NCBI GenBank assembly: GCA_038503035.1
Contig: JAVSML010000031.1
Location: forward strand, 886,146-950,145
Source: Crocodylus rhombifer
Taxonomy: Eukaryota; Chordata; Crocodylia; Crocodylidae
Direction: 5' to 3'
DNA: 64,000 nt
Shown one piece after another: positions 22,817 to 33,275 of the stretch. Both the position numbers and the translations under genes were made by a program. The notes under the pieces are model-generated. The model worked only from the letters and a program-made list of their open reading frames with translations. It searched no databases and was not told the origin of the DNA. Position 1 is the stretch's first letter. Each line of letters starts with the position of its first letter.

Positions 22817-22930
22817 AAACGAGCCAGGAAGATGAAGTGCTGCCTTATCACCGCTGGCCTGACCTTTCTGCTGTTTGTTGTCATCATTATCACAGTCTCC
22901 ATCAAACGCTGATCCCACTGACTTCCACAG
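22817..22930 (+). CDS. Candidate host exon: C-terminal transmembrane helix
   Basis: A pyrimidine tract ends in a splice acceptor AG at 22815-22816. The next 31 codons, in phase 0 from 22817, read KRARKMK, then a hydrophobic run CCLITAGLTFLLFVVIIITV, then SIKR and a TGA at 22910-22912. A donor-like CAG/GTAGGA follows at 22930/22931, so the exon may be 114 bases with part of the 3' UTR in a further exon. A basic flank, a helix of about 22 residues and a very short tail fit a tail-anchored or C-terminally anchored single-helix protein. The R-K.K-CC layout is loosely like the last helix of CD225/dispanin proteins, but I do not recognise the gene. No upstream coding exon was identified in the window. 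Confidence 0.45.
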
Positions 22931-24204
22931 GTAGGAGCTTGTGACTGACTCCTGAGCATGAGATGCACCTGAAAGCTAGGAGAAAGCCAATGCCTTGGGG
23001 AGCAGGCTGTGACTAGCACAGTGCAGCTTCAATTTGCTAGTTCGAATCCAGCCCACATGAGTTAGGTCCAAAATGCATCACCCTTAACTGGATCCATGGA
23101 GACCTGTATGAATGTGCAGACATCTTATGAGTTCCTAGTAGATTGTTTGTACCTTCTGGCCTGCTGCCCACTGGTTCTGCGGGTGAGAGTTTTCCCAGGG
23201 ATACGTGAAGCTGAACTGTCCTCTGAAACTGGAACCATAAAACCCCAGGTGCAGACTGCTTGGTACTGCTGAGCAAAGTATACTCTAATGGATATGAGCA
23301 TTTTTTTCCATCCTTGTCTAGGCCTCTGACGCCTGTCTGCTGAGTCCATGGCCACCATGGAGAAAGATGCCCCCACCCAGTCACTCCTGTGCAGTGAATG
23401 CTAAATCCCTGAAATCAGGCAAGGTAGCCTTAGAAAGGTCCTGAGCCAAGTATCAGGCTCTCTATCTTAAGTGCACCTGTTTGGCGTGCACTCAGGCCAC
23501 TGTACGCCAGCCACACTTCTTCATTTCTGGGCCTTGGCATACATGAAGAAAGCCTGTGTGGGTGGACTTGCTTCTGTCAGTCAGTCCTGAACTTGGCATA
23601 AAGGTGGTGTAGATCTGACCTGGGTAACGCATTCTTTTTATCCCTTATGTTAGGTTATTCTTGGTCTGTGACTATACAAATGATAATGAGATCCTCAGCA
23701 GAAAAATTAGTTAGCCTCCCATCACAATTTTATGTGCTTGGGGAGGTGATCCTAATGACTTAGTGTAGCCCTAAGAAAAACTAAGCACTCTATTTCCCTA
23801 TCATCTTTCAGTTGTTGAGCAACTAATGACCTAGCTCATTAGATACTCAACCACAATACCAATAAAAATTAAAAATTGCATTGGATTATGTTGGATTCAA
23901 TCCAGATATATTACTTCATTTCATCTTGCCAATTGACATCTGATCATTATGTAACACTTCATCCAGAAATATCTCAAAATACTATCCAAACTATTGCATT
24001 TGCCATAAATTTGTCATCATTTTCTTTGAGGTGGGGAGGTGTTAATTTGTAACTTTTAATGTAGAAATTCATTGTATTTTCTTTTTATAGTATTTCATAA
24101 CATTGGTTGGAATAGGGCATGCGTATGCATAGGGAAATGAGTTTGGTTGGAGCAGGGCATGTTTCAACATTTTCAGAAACAGTTTTTAATTTTGAATCCC
24201 TGTG
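22931..24204. other. Non-coding sequence downstream of the candidate exon
   Basis: No repeat or further exon was recognised. ORFs on the minus strand (23037-23384, 115 codons) lack any family signature. Confidence 0.3.
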
Positions 24205-24210
24205 CCCTGA

Positions 24211-24262
24211 ATATATACGTGCGCATGTGTGCATGCACACACACATGCACATGCATGTGTGT
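24211..24262. repeat. 52-base alternating purine-pyrimidine tract
   Basis: Bases alternate strictly between purine and pyrimidine from ATATATACGTGCGC through GCACACACACATGC to GTGTGT. Such tracts can adopt left-handed Z-DNA under supercoiling. It is a compound AT/GC/AC/GT microsatellite. Confidence 0.8.
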
Positions 24263-24263
24263 T

Positions 24264-25579
24264 TATTCTGAATTGCAATGAAAATTCATTTTGAAATTTC
24301 CCATGTAATAGAAATGATGTGTTTTGACCAGTTCTACAAGCTGTGCAATGAACCATCTGGTTAGGACTTCCATTTTACATCCTATCAAGAAGAGGCGAGT
24401 TAATGCTGAACCATTAGCTCTAGCACTGAGATGCAGAGAAAAGAACCACTGACTGAATCATTCTTGGCTTTCCTCCCATCCCAGTACTGATTGTTAGACC
24501 CTGGCTTCCTCCAGTCACTTGCTGTTTTCTCGCTGATTTTAGCACCATCTCCAAGGTCTTGCTTCTGCTTTATCTCTTGACGATAGCTAGTGGGCTGCAT
24601 CTTGTTCTTGTTACACAAGGAATCATGTATCCTACACATTACCCTTTTGTTAGGAAACTGCTTCCCTAAGCCTTTTGCAATGTTATTTTTAATATATTGT
24701 TCTGCCTTGTGGTCCAGCAGCTCTGCTGAAGCCACAGATTAAAGCCTTTATTCAGCTGCAAATCCAGTGCAAATCCAGGATCCAAACACAGTCACCCTAA
24801 CACTGATCGGACCAAATTTCTTTAGCTTTCAGTTTCACAGCCCATGATGATCGTATCCTTGAGCATTGCTACTCTGACTATCCAAGGGAACGACGTGATT
24901 TTGTTCTACATGTAGCCAGTCATGAATTTATAATCACTTCTGTCATACAGTCCCTTTCACAAGCCTGATACTATCCCACAGCGAACAGAGGTCCTCCTTG
25001 GAAGAAAATAAGCAGGTTCTTTCAGCAGATCAGATAAGACATTGGTAGAACGAATACATCCCCTTTGGCTTTGCTTGAACAGTGACAAGACCGTAGCTGC
25101 TCTTGTGAATTTCCTAAGCAGTGGTGATGCCATCGCTTCTTCAGCTCAGGGCATGCAGAAGGACCAGATGTTTCTTGTGAGAGCTCTAAACTCTTATGAC
25201 ACTGTGTAAAGCACCTATCATAAGTATGTCACTTCCTCCCCTGGAGGAATCTTGTCTGAGGACAGAAAGAAAAGGCATCTATTAAGGATAAAGATAAACT
25301 CCTGGCAATAGATGCTTGTTTGTTGGTTTGCTTGTTTGTTTGATTCCACTTCCCCATGCCCTCAGGGAAGGAACCAGGCATTTTGGAATTCAATTGCTCA
25401 TATTATAACCAGGTTGCAGCTGCTTTCCTAGCCAACATGGTGCACCCTCACTGAACATCTTAAAGGAACACTATCACATTGACTAGCTGAAATATTTCCT
25501 TTTCAGAACAATGTCTTTGTTTTATAACTGTCAGGACTCCAGAACGTGAAAGTGTTTCTGTATGGCCATGGTCTGCTAT
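24264..25579. other. Unique sequence with a (TTTG)n microsatellite
   Basis: A short TTTG/TTGG repeat lies at about 25312-25345 (TTTGTTGGTTTGCTTGTTTG). The rest has no recognised gene; the 111-codon minus-strand frame at 24400-24735 has no domain that I can identify. Confidence 0.35.
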
Positions 25580-25980
25580 GTCCATTGGTAATGCCTCTTA
25601 GCTGAGCATATTTGTCTCCCATGCTTGCTTAATCTGTGGGTCTGACGATAGGTGCTGAGGCCAGTCTGGGATTGGCAGACTCCGTTGCAACTCGGGCATG
25701 TGTTTCTGTGCTGGGTGGGTGGCTCATGCTGTTTCTGCCACTCCTGCTTTTCCATATCCTGTTGTCGTTGTGAGGTTTCAAAGTACTGAGATCCTTGCAA
25801 CAGACTCTTCCTCCATTTGGGGCAGTCCTGGGCAATAGTCTCCCATGAGTTGATATCAATGTTGTATTTTTTTAAGTTGGCCATGACGTCCTTGAAGCAT
25901 TTTCTTTGCCATCCTCTTGAGCATACACCTTGACTGAGCTGGGAGAATAAAACTTGCTTCAGGAGTTTGGAGTCAGATAT
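25580..25980 (-). pseudogene. LINE reverse-transcriptase C-terminal tail
   Basis: The minus-strand frame contains KLLKQVLFSQLSQG, RKCFKDVMANLKKYNIDI, SWETIAQDCPKWRKSL and finally CPSCNGVCQSQTGLSTYRQT with a following H. This is the conserved K.FKD..K.NL....ID...WE..A.D...WR block plus C2H2-like terminal finger seen at the C-terminus of a metazoan non-LTR retrotransposon group. It is not the CR1 C-terminus. The family (L2, Rex1 or another) cannot be decided by eye. The catalytic part is absent. Confidence 0.65.
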
Positions 25981-26099
25981 CTGAACAATGTGATTATATA
26001 CACATATAAACACATACGTTGCCCATTGTTCTGACCTCAATAGTATACAATATTTTGAGATAGGTATTGAAAGAAGAATTAAAGATGGAGATAGGTGGA

Positions 26100-27420
26100 A
26101 AATGAGGTAAAATGCAGTGCAGTTCGTGAAAGGCAGATCTTGCCAAACTACCTTTATATCTTTCTTTGGTAAGAAACCTGGTTTTCTAGAGAAGACTATT
26201 CTTTGTGGACTCCAGTAAAGCTTTCAATAATATTTCTTGCTGGAAATTATTAGTAACGGTGGAGGAGATGGTGAATGGTACAAGAACCATAAGCTGGGAA
26301 GGAACTGTAAGGTTTATACCTTAAACGAGAGGGTATAAAGGATTGTGATGGAATAGAAAACACCTGATTAGATTGAACTCCTCATGGTTCTGCCTGAGAA
26401 TGACATAGTATGATATTTTCATGAATGACCTTAGTCTTAGAAGTATAAACACGCCAATGAAATTTGCAGGTGACACAAAATGAAGAGGCATTGCCATTAT
26501 AGTGAAGAATTTGAATATCATGAAGGAAGAATTAGATGCATTCAGAAAGAGAAATAATAGAAAAAAGGTGAAATTTAATAGTACAAAGCACAAAGCCATG
26601 CATTTAGGGAGTGATAACAAGCAGGTCTATTATAAGCTGGCAGTCATCAGTTGGAAATGACTGAGGTAGAAAAAGACCTGAAACATTACTTGGTAACAGG
26701 TGGTTATGAGTCTCCAGTGCGGTGCAGCGGTAAGAAAGGCAAATCTATCTTAGAAAGCAGGGTAGAGGTACACCTTATAGACTAACTAGATGAGATATTC
26801 ATAAGCTTTCATGAGCCCAAGCATCAGATGAAATGCTTTCTGCCTGACTTGACACCAACATAGCTAACTACTGCTCTCTGCTCACATATGAGCCTAGGCA
26901 AGGTATGTCAAGTAAAGAGAGGTAAGTACTAATGCTGTCATACCAGACAGAGATGAGGCTTCAGGAATCTGGTGTACAATTCCAGTGACCCACGTTTAAG
27001 AAAGATGAATTCAAATGGGGACATATGGAGAGAAGGGGATACTAAGATGATGTGGGGAATGGAGACCCTAGGTCATCAAAGGAGACTAAAAGAGCTTGGC
27101 TTGCTTATTCTAACAAAATGAGGGCTGAAAAACGATTATGGCTGAGCTGTATAAATACATGATGAGGGTAAAGAGCAGGAAGGGAGATGAGCTATTTAAG
27201 GAAAAGGACAATGTTGGCACAGGAAGTCATGGGTATAAACTGGTGAGGAATAAATTTAATCTAGAAATTAGAACAAGGTTCCTAAGCGTCTTAAAGTGCG
27301 AGGTTAGGGAACAGCTTTTGATAGGAGTAGGAGGGGCAAGAAAAGTAATTATTTTCTGAACGGAACCCATAAAGTTTAGGAAAGGGATTATTTGACATGG
27401 GCACTGTGACAGTGAAGGAC
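26100..27420 (+). mobile_element. Old CR1/L3-like LINE, interrupted
   Basis: Two collinear blocks flank a younger insertion. The first (to about 26756) translates with stops to LSLRSINTPMKFAGDTK, where FAGD replaces FADD, and FNSTKHKAMHLGSDNKQ. The second (26886-27420) includes FKWGHMERRGY-like, ELYKYMMRV and SHGYKLVRNKFNLEIRTRF. These are the CR1/L3 reverse transcriptase and C-terminal motifs. Many stops and indels mark it as ancient. Confidence 0.7.
26757..26885. mobile_element. Foldback repeat copy inside the L3-like LINE
   Basis: GCAGGGTAGAGGTACACC, TTATAGACTAACTAGATGAG and TAAGCTTTCATGAGCCCAAG are in direct orientation. They are followed by TTTCTGCCTGACTTGACACC and AACATAGCTAACTACTGCTC, the reverse complement of the head found at 51255. 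Head and body are therefore inverted relative to each other. It separates two parts of one old LINE. Confidence 0.7.
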
Positions 27421-27485
27421 AGAGCTCATAATCCAGGAGACCCCTTTCCATCTTACTGGCTGTGTTTCTAAACTGTGCTTTAAGG

Positions 27486-27802
27486 AAGTGGTTCCCATCC
27501 TTTTTAGACTCGAGGCACCCCTGAGAAAATGCCAGCTCTTAGCTTTCTCTTAAGTTTTTACTATGAAAAAAAAGAAAATTATAGGCCAATTCTTCTGTTG
27601 TGAAGAACTCAGACAAACCACAACAGGTGGCAATGGTTTTGACACTATGGAGTCTTATTTGAAATCCCTAGTTTTAGTTTATGAATCACATGTAGTTGTT
27701 CGCCCAGCTGACAGTGCTAATATTTCATGGCACTCTGCAGGAGTTGTACAAGGATCACATAGCATCTCGGGGTACTGCAGCTTCCCTGGTTGAGAACCAC
27801 TG
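27486..27802. mobile_element. Charlie-like hAT MITE, 317 bp
   Basis: Ends are AAGTGGTTCCCATCCTTTTT and, reverse-complemented, CAGTGGTTCTCAACCAGGGA. Flanking octamers CTTTAAGG (27478-27485) and CTTTAGGC (27803-27810) agree at six of eight positions, consistent with a hAT target duplication. It is the same family as 13835-14123 (shared GAAAATGCCAGCTCTT-like segment). Confidence 0.85.
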
Positions 27803-28814
27803 CTTTAGGCATACATAAATCACCAGGCTCAGTGCAGATATATCTAGGCAAAAAGGCATAACCTGTGTTATTCCAGAAGTCAGACTGGGGAGATACTGGT
27901 CTCCACTGGGTTTAAAACTGTGCATCAGTTTATGACTATAAGGACGGATGTAATTATATAAAATAGCCTTCTGCTTTTCAGCTGTTGATTCAAACTCTGT
28001 CCAGATCCGTAATGGCTGAAATGTTGTTGGCATCCAATGCCAGTTTGAGGGTTTATATAAAAACAAGACCAGCGTCCGTCCCCATCATTAGATCACTGTT
28101 GCAATGGGCACCCTTGCGAATGCTCTCAGGCGGCACACTCTTTCTTGGTCTGTCTCTTCCTCCATTCATCCTCGCTTTGTCCTGATCCGGATCTCAGCTT
28201 CCCCGAAGAGCAAGGAGCATCAGGATCCAGCATTTTAGCTCTGGTCCTTTTACACTTCACTTGGCCCACAAGCATTAGGGAACAGTTCATTGACACACCT
28301 GCTGAAATCATGTCTTTCCAGAGTTGTCTCTGTTTCTCATAGCAGGGGGAAATTGTTTCACCGTTATCCTGAGCATGCAGACTCCCTCCCCGATCTTAAT
28401 GTGAGACATTCATCATCAGCAATTGCTTTGACTCGGATTATATTTTCCTCCTCCACAGTCACAATTAGCCTTGCCCAGTCTGTATAATTGATGCTCTGTG
28501 TAAGTGCTTTCCTTGTGCACAACAGAAACACTGAGGCTAAGCCAATTGTTTTCATGTTTCCTCCTCAGGTTTGTTTCTGCATCCTTTCTGATCTTGGCTA
28601 TATTCCTCAGTACCTTGTAATCTATGATACCCATGTGTGCTCTACACCGGCCCCCTGCATTGCAGTGGGAATAACAAAATCTTCTGTTTTTACTGCCGTG
28701 CAGCAGGTAGGCTCTGAGCACCACAGGAGTGCCCCTGGCAAGTGCTTTGTGCTCTAGTCTCGGGCACTGAAGAGCATCTTTATCTCAAAGCCTTAAATCT
28801 TTGAGCCAAACCTG
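27803..28814. other. Unique non-coding sequence
   Basis: Overlapping frames near 28364-28757 (up to 102 codons) have no family motif. No repeat was recognised. Confidence 0.3.
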
Positions 28815-29052
28815 TAGCGGCCTTAGGGGAGGGCAATACCAGGTGACCACCCAGGGCCCCACACGTTAGGGGGCCCCAACATTTTGCAACAAAATTTTGG
28901 GGGGTTGAAGTTTTTGCAAGGAAGTGGCTCTATTTGCATTTTAACACTCAACTATTTATAATTCCCCCGATATTAAAAAGCTCCACGATACACAGATCAT
29001 CAAAATTAAGCCCAAATGACTTTCTTGCCCAGCACCCCTAAGACCACCGCTG
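28815..29052. mobile_element. Probable hAT-like MITE
   Basis: The left end TAGCGGCCTTAGGGGAGGGC and the reverse-complemented right end CAGCGGTGGTCTTAGGGGTG share AGCGG and CTTAGGGG, forming imperfect terminal inverted repeats. The flanking octamers do not match, so the end positions and superfamily remain tentative. Confidence 0.55.
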
Positions 29053-30904
29053 GCAGGTCCCAAAACAGCAGGGGAGGATTCTGAATTCCCAGATTTTGCT
29101 CGATCAGCCTCAGCGATCCCCATTCAGTTACATGAATACAGAGCTTTTCCGTGGCACCAGAGGACTCTCAGCCAGCATCTACAGTCCTCTGTGGCACCAA
29201 AAGAAAGCACTTCCAAGGGAAAAGGCATCAATAAAACACAGGCAAATGCAATCGGATCCCGTTCCCATGGGGGTTCGAGATGCGGTTGAAGACAGGTGAC
29301 AAGAACGACAGCTGGCATCAGTGCTCCTTGAGTGTCCTGACCTGGCATTTTGACCGCGCTCCTTGCTCCGTTTCAGGGTGAAAGCTTGGTTTTGACGCTG
29401 GTGGGAGAAATGCTGCGGCCTGCCCTGTGTGTTCCCGGCATTGCGATGTGGTGTCGCAGCAGCAGCAGCAATTTGTGCCTCAGAGGCAGTGCTGAATGGA
29501 GCAATAAATCGGCTTAATGAACATTGTAAATAAGGGCACAACATGGACAGCTTTGTTCCTTGGAATTGCTTTTGCTTTGCAAATCGATACCATGGGGCCG
29601 GCTTTACTTATTGGCTCCCTGCTTTTACCACTGTGCTGTACATGGCTTAGTGCTTCTGCAGGCAGCTCCATTTGCGGGTCTGTCTCAATCTCTAGAGCCC
29701 CAGGGACCTCATCATATTTGCAGCTGCCATTCATGGGGCTAAATGAATCTGACTCCATGGCCTCTGACTCTCTGCAACTTTTGCTAAGGAATCTAACAAG
29801 GAAGTGACAGCCAAAAACTTTGTAAAGCCTCTTTTCTTTTGGAAGGGATACTACAAGTTTTTAATTTTTTTTTTTGGCAGGGGGTTCAGTAGTTTTCATC
29901 ACTTGATTAATGGTTCAGATCTCAAAGACCTTGTTTTCTTCATGCTTTGGCCTGAAGAGAGGGTTCAGCTTCTTATTCTACAGTAACTTTTTTAACATCC
30001 TATTTGCACTGCTTTAAATAAGATCAGAGTATAGCCTCTCCATTTCACCAGGAGTTTGGAGTCAATCCACAGGAGGATAGGAGTTAACATTTGGTCCAAA
30101 GGACTTTTGCATGAAACCCAGATTTGTATTTATTAAGGCTTTGAATCCTGATGTATGTCCCAAGGCCCCACTCCTCTCTTTGCAACTGGCTGCCATGGAG
30201 GCAATCCCAGTGTTTCCACCACACAAACAAGAAGCACCTGATCTCAAGGTGGATAATCAGCAGCAGCCAATGAATTCTTAAGAAACAAGATCCTACTTCA
30301 CAGTAATACCCAAGAGAAGAAGAATACAAAGATCACATGGTATATAGATGGATTTATTCCTAAATGTGTTTTTTTCCCCCATAATTCCCAGGTCACTTGC
30401 ATCTCCTCAAAAGTATGACCTGTCAGACTGCCCAACATTTGAACTAAGTCACTTGGCACTGTAAGCCTCCAGTGCCTTTCACAGTTCAGTCTCTGTTTCC
30501 TGCACCATGATTTTACAATGTGTAGGGTAAGTAAGAGTTTCCCTGTAAATAGGTGTGTACAGTATTTACCCTTTGGACTTTTGGAGCATCTTTAGTCTGA
30601 GCATCTCAAAGCGACTTGCAACATGCATTATTTAAACTTTATAATGCCTTTAAAATTTAAGCATGATGACCCACCTCACAAAATTGCCTGATTTTCAGAG
30701 GCATGAGCGTTCACAGCTTCCACTGACATGAGTTGGAATTGCAATAGTTGGGGCCATGGAAAAGCAGGCCTGGTCTAAATAAGGATTTAGTTTTCTCCCC
30801 AGGGTAGGAGGCAGTGTGGCAGCAGGCAGCGGCCTAGGGCAGGGGACCGGGAAACAAGCAGCTGCCTGGGGAAGGGGACAGTTCCCTTGCCCCCTGCTAC
30901 CTGG
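29053..30904. other. Mostly unique non-coding sequence
   Basis: At 30690-30750, CCTGATTTTCAGAGGCATGA and CACAGCTTCCACTGACATGA match a common reptilian repeat phrase. An (AGC)4 run lies at 29458-29470. Nothing else was recognised. Confidence 0.35.
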
Positions 30905-31106
30905 ACTGACCAGGAGCTGTCTACACGTGCTACTTCGCCATAGCTACTGCATGGTAAATCTACTACCTGTATTTACAGGTAGTAGCCAACCATGCAGTAG
31001 ACTAATTTACTGCACAATAAATGCTGCACACATGTAGATGGTGATGCTTTACTGTGCAGTAGGGTAGTCTACTGCGCAGTCAAGTGTCTCAGGTAGATGC
31101 ACCCTG
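30905..31106. mobile_element. Harbinger-like MITE, degraded left end
   Basis: The left end resembles GGAGCTGTCTACACGTG, and the right end reverse-complemented reads GGGTGCATCTACCTGAG. Internal ACTGCGCAGT and TTTACTGTGCAGTAG motifs match the family. An internal palindrome, CTACTACCTGTATTTACAGG followed by TAGTAG, lies near 30960. No matching 3-base flank was found. Confidence 0.6.
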
Positions 31107-31547
31107 ACTGTGTGAAAAGGCTGTCTCCTTTTCTTTGGTGCCATCTTTTTCAATCTGTGAACTGCCAGTTTCTTCTTTGTTATGAGATGAAGAGAACAAA
31201 AACCTCCCAGTTTATTCTGGAGACTCTTCATTGATGTATATAGTTATTCCATCATACTCATCTCCTTTTTAAGGTAAACATTACCAGTCTTTTCAACTGC
31301 TCTTCATGGCAGAGTTTTCTCTTGCTCTCAGTAATTCTCACTGGTATTCTCTGAAAACCTTCCTTTGCTAGAATAGCCTTTATGAAGTGAGGTGATCACT
31401 ACAGCAGGTAATCTTCCAGGTGAGACCACACCATTGATATATAAAGTTGTCTCCATGGCGGCTGCAGCTTTGTTCCTACAGTATATTCTCCATGACTTTG
31501 ACCAACTTAGTAGAGAGCCTTCAGCCTCTTCAAAAAGGGTAACAGAT
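31107..31547. other. Unique non-coding sequence
   Basis: No repeat or gene was recognised. Confidence 0.3.
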
Positions 31548-31601
31548 CACCCTACTGAGAAAGTATTTTCTCAGGGGCCCACCCTACTGAGAAAGTATTT
31601 T
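31548..31601 (+). repeat. 22-bp direct repeat at a CR1 5' junction
   Basis: A 22-base sequence starting CACCCTACTGAGAAAG occurs at 31548-31569 and again at 31580-31601, an offset of 32 bases. The second copy ends a few bases before the CR1 starts. It may reflect a duplication produced during or before the CR1 insertion. Confidence 0.8.
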
Positions 31602-31607
31602 TCATGT

Positions 31608-32073
31608 TTGTGGAGAAGCTTGAGAGAGTCCAGAGAAGGGCCATGTGCATGATCAGAGGTCAGGAAAACAGATCTTAATGACAGGCTGAGAGCCACAGGA
31701 CTCTTTAGCCTGGAAAAGCGCAGGCTCAGGGGTGATCTGATGGCCACCTATAAGTTTATCAGGGGTGACCACCAGGATCTGGGGGAACGTTTGTTCACCA
31801 GAGCGCCCCAAGGGATGACGAGGTCGAACGGTCACAAACTCCTGCAAGACCGTTTCAGGCTGGACATAAGGAAGAATTTCTTTCCTGTCCGAGCCCCCAA
31901 GGGCTGGAATAGCCTGCTGTCAGAGGTGGTTCAAGCACCCACTTCGAACGCCTTCGAGAGACATTTGGATGTTTACCTTGCTGATCCCTGCTGACTTCCT
32001 GCCCCTGGGCCGGGGGGCTGGACTTGATGATCTTCCGAGGTCCCTTCCAGCCCTGATGTCTATGAAATCTATG
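31608..32073 (+). mobile_element. CR1 LINE 3' end, young subfamily
   Basis: It starts in the region encoding KLERVQR, then RGDHQDLGERLFTRAPQG, TRSNGHKLLQDRFRLDIRK and a C-terminus FERHLDVYLA. The 3' UTR GGCTGGACTTGATGATCTTC and TCTATGAAATCTATGA follow. It differs at only a few positions from 10957-11406 over the shared core. Confidence 0.95.
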
Positions 32074-32324
32074 ATGCAGGTGGTATCAGTTTGTGCTGCT
32101 ATTTACTAGTCAGCATCCCTTTACTTTATGGTGCAAGACTGCCAGCAGCCCTTAGCTGTCTGAACTCTCCGGCCACTCTGGGCAGGTGCTCCCGGGCCTT
32201 AAGGGGCTCAGACCTGCACCCCCTGGGAATTTATGCGCAGGATTGGGCCCCTGAAGCCCTGGGAACACCTGCCCAGCTTTTCTTACAGCCTCACGTCACA
32301 GGGATCTCCAGGGTGCATCTCAGT

Positions 32325-32584
32325 GGGTGCATCTACACAAGACACTTATTGTGCACTAGCCTAATAGCACTGTACAGTAATGCGCCGATCAAAAACCATG
32401 CTAATAGCCTATGGCGCAGTGTTATTAGGCTACTGTGCAGTAAGCATCACCAAAAAAAAAACCATGTGTGGGCACTACTGTGCAGTAAATATAGTTACTG
32501 TGCATTTAGTTAATACTTCATTAAGCAAGTACTAAACTACATGTGCAGTAACTACTGGGCATTAATGAACATGTAGATGTGCCC
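32325..32584 (+). mobile_element. Harbinger-like MITE, 260 bp, 3-bp target duplication
   Basis: Ends GGGTGCATCTACACAAG and, reverse-complemented, GGGCACATCTACATGTTC form the terminal inverted repeats. AGT flanks both sides (32322-32324 and 32585-32587). A 3-base duplication with GG-starting ends is the PIF/Harbinger pattern. The interior carries repeated ACTGTGCAGTAA motifs and no coding capacity. It may correspond to a crocodilian MITE family such as Chompy, which needs library comparison. Confidence 0.82.
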
Positions 32585-33099
32585 AGTGAGTGCCCCCCCC
32601 TGCAACTTTCCCCAATTAAGGAGATGCATCCTGGAGAAGCGAAAGGGAAAAAGCTGGGCATGTGCTCCCAAGGATTGAGGGTCCTGATCCTGCACAGGGA
32701 TTCCTGATGTGTGGAAATGGGATGCCAGGAAAGGATTTCTGTGCACCTGCTGTCCTTAAAGCAAAAAGTGCTTTTTGTCATGTTATCACATGTAGTACAC
32801 TGTGCCCTTGTGCTCTTCATTTCAGCTCCTTCTCCCATCCAGTCTCCTCTTCTTTTACACCCCTTCCCCTCCCCCTGGGCCATGTCTTTGTGCATTTTGT
32901 CTGTATTTTTGTCTTGCTTGGTAGCTGGTATCTCCAATCCAATCGGTGGTTCTGGTTCCTGTAGGAACCATTCCTTACTGGAGCCTTTACTGGAAGCAGG
33001 TAGGCAAATTCCTCCTTTGTACAGCCAGATACATTTCCAGGCCTCTGAGACGCAAGCCTGAACACCTCTAGCAAAAGCAAGAGTTAGCTTTGAGGGTGG
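32585..33099. other. Unique non-coding sequence
   Basis: A pyrimidine-rich stretch (32800-32880) generates frames of up to 138 codons without domains. No gene is called. Confidence 0.3.
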
Positions 33100-33275
33100 T
33101 TAATCGCTGAAAGAAATCACCAAGAGAAGCTGTGCAGTCTCCATCACTGGGAATTGTGAAGTGCAGGCTAAACAAGCATTGTCTGGGATGGTTAAGAGGG
33201 CTCAGCATGAGGTTGGACTGGATAATCTGCTGAGGTCCCTTATTTTTTCTGTGATTTTATATGACTTTATATGTC
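33100..33275 (+). mobile_element. Old CR1 3' end fragment
   Basis: Phrases GTGCAGTCTCCATCACTGGG, GGTTGGACTGGATAATCTGC and GAGGTCCCTTATTTTTTCTG are a diverged CR1 3' UTR and tail. Confidence 0.6.
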
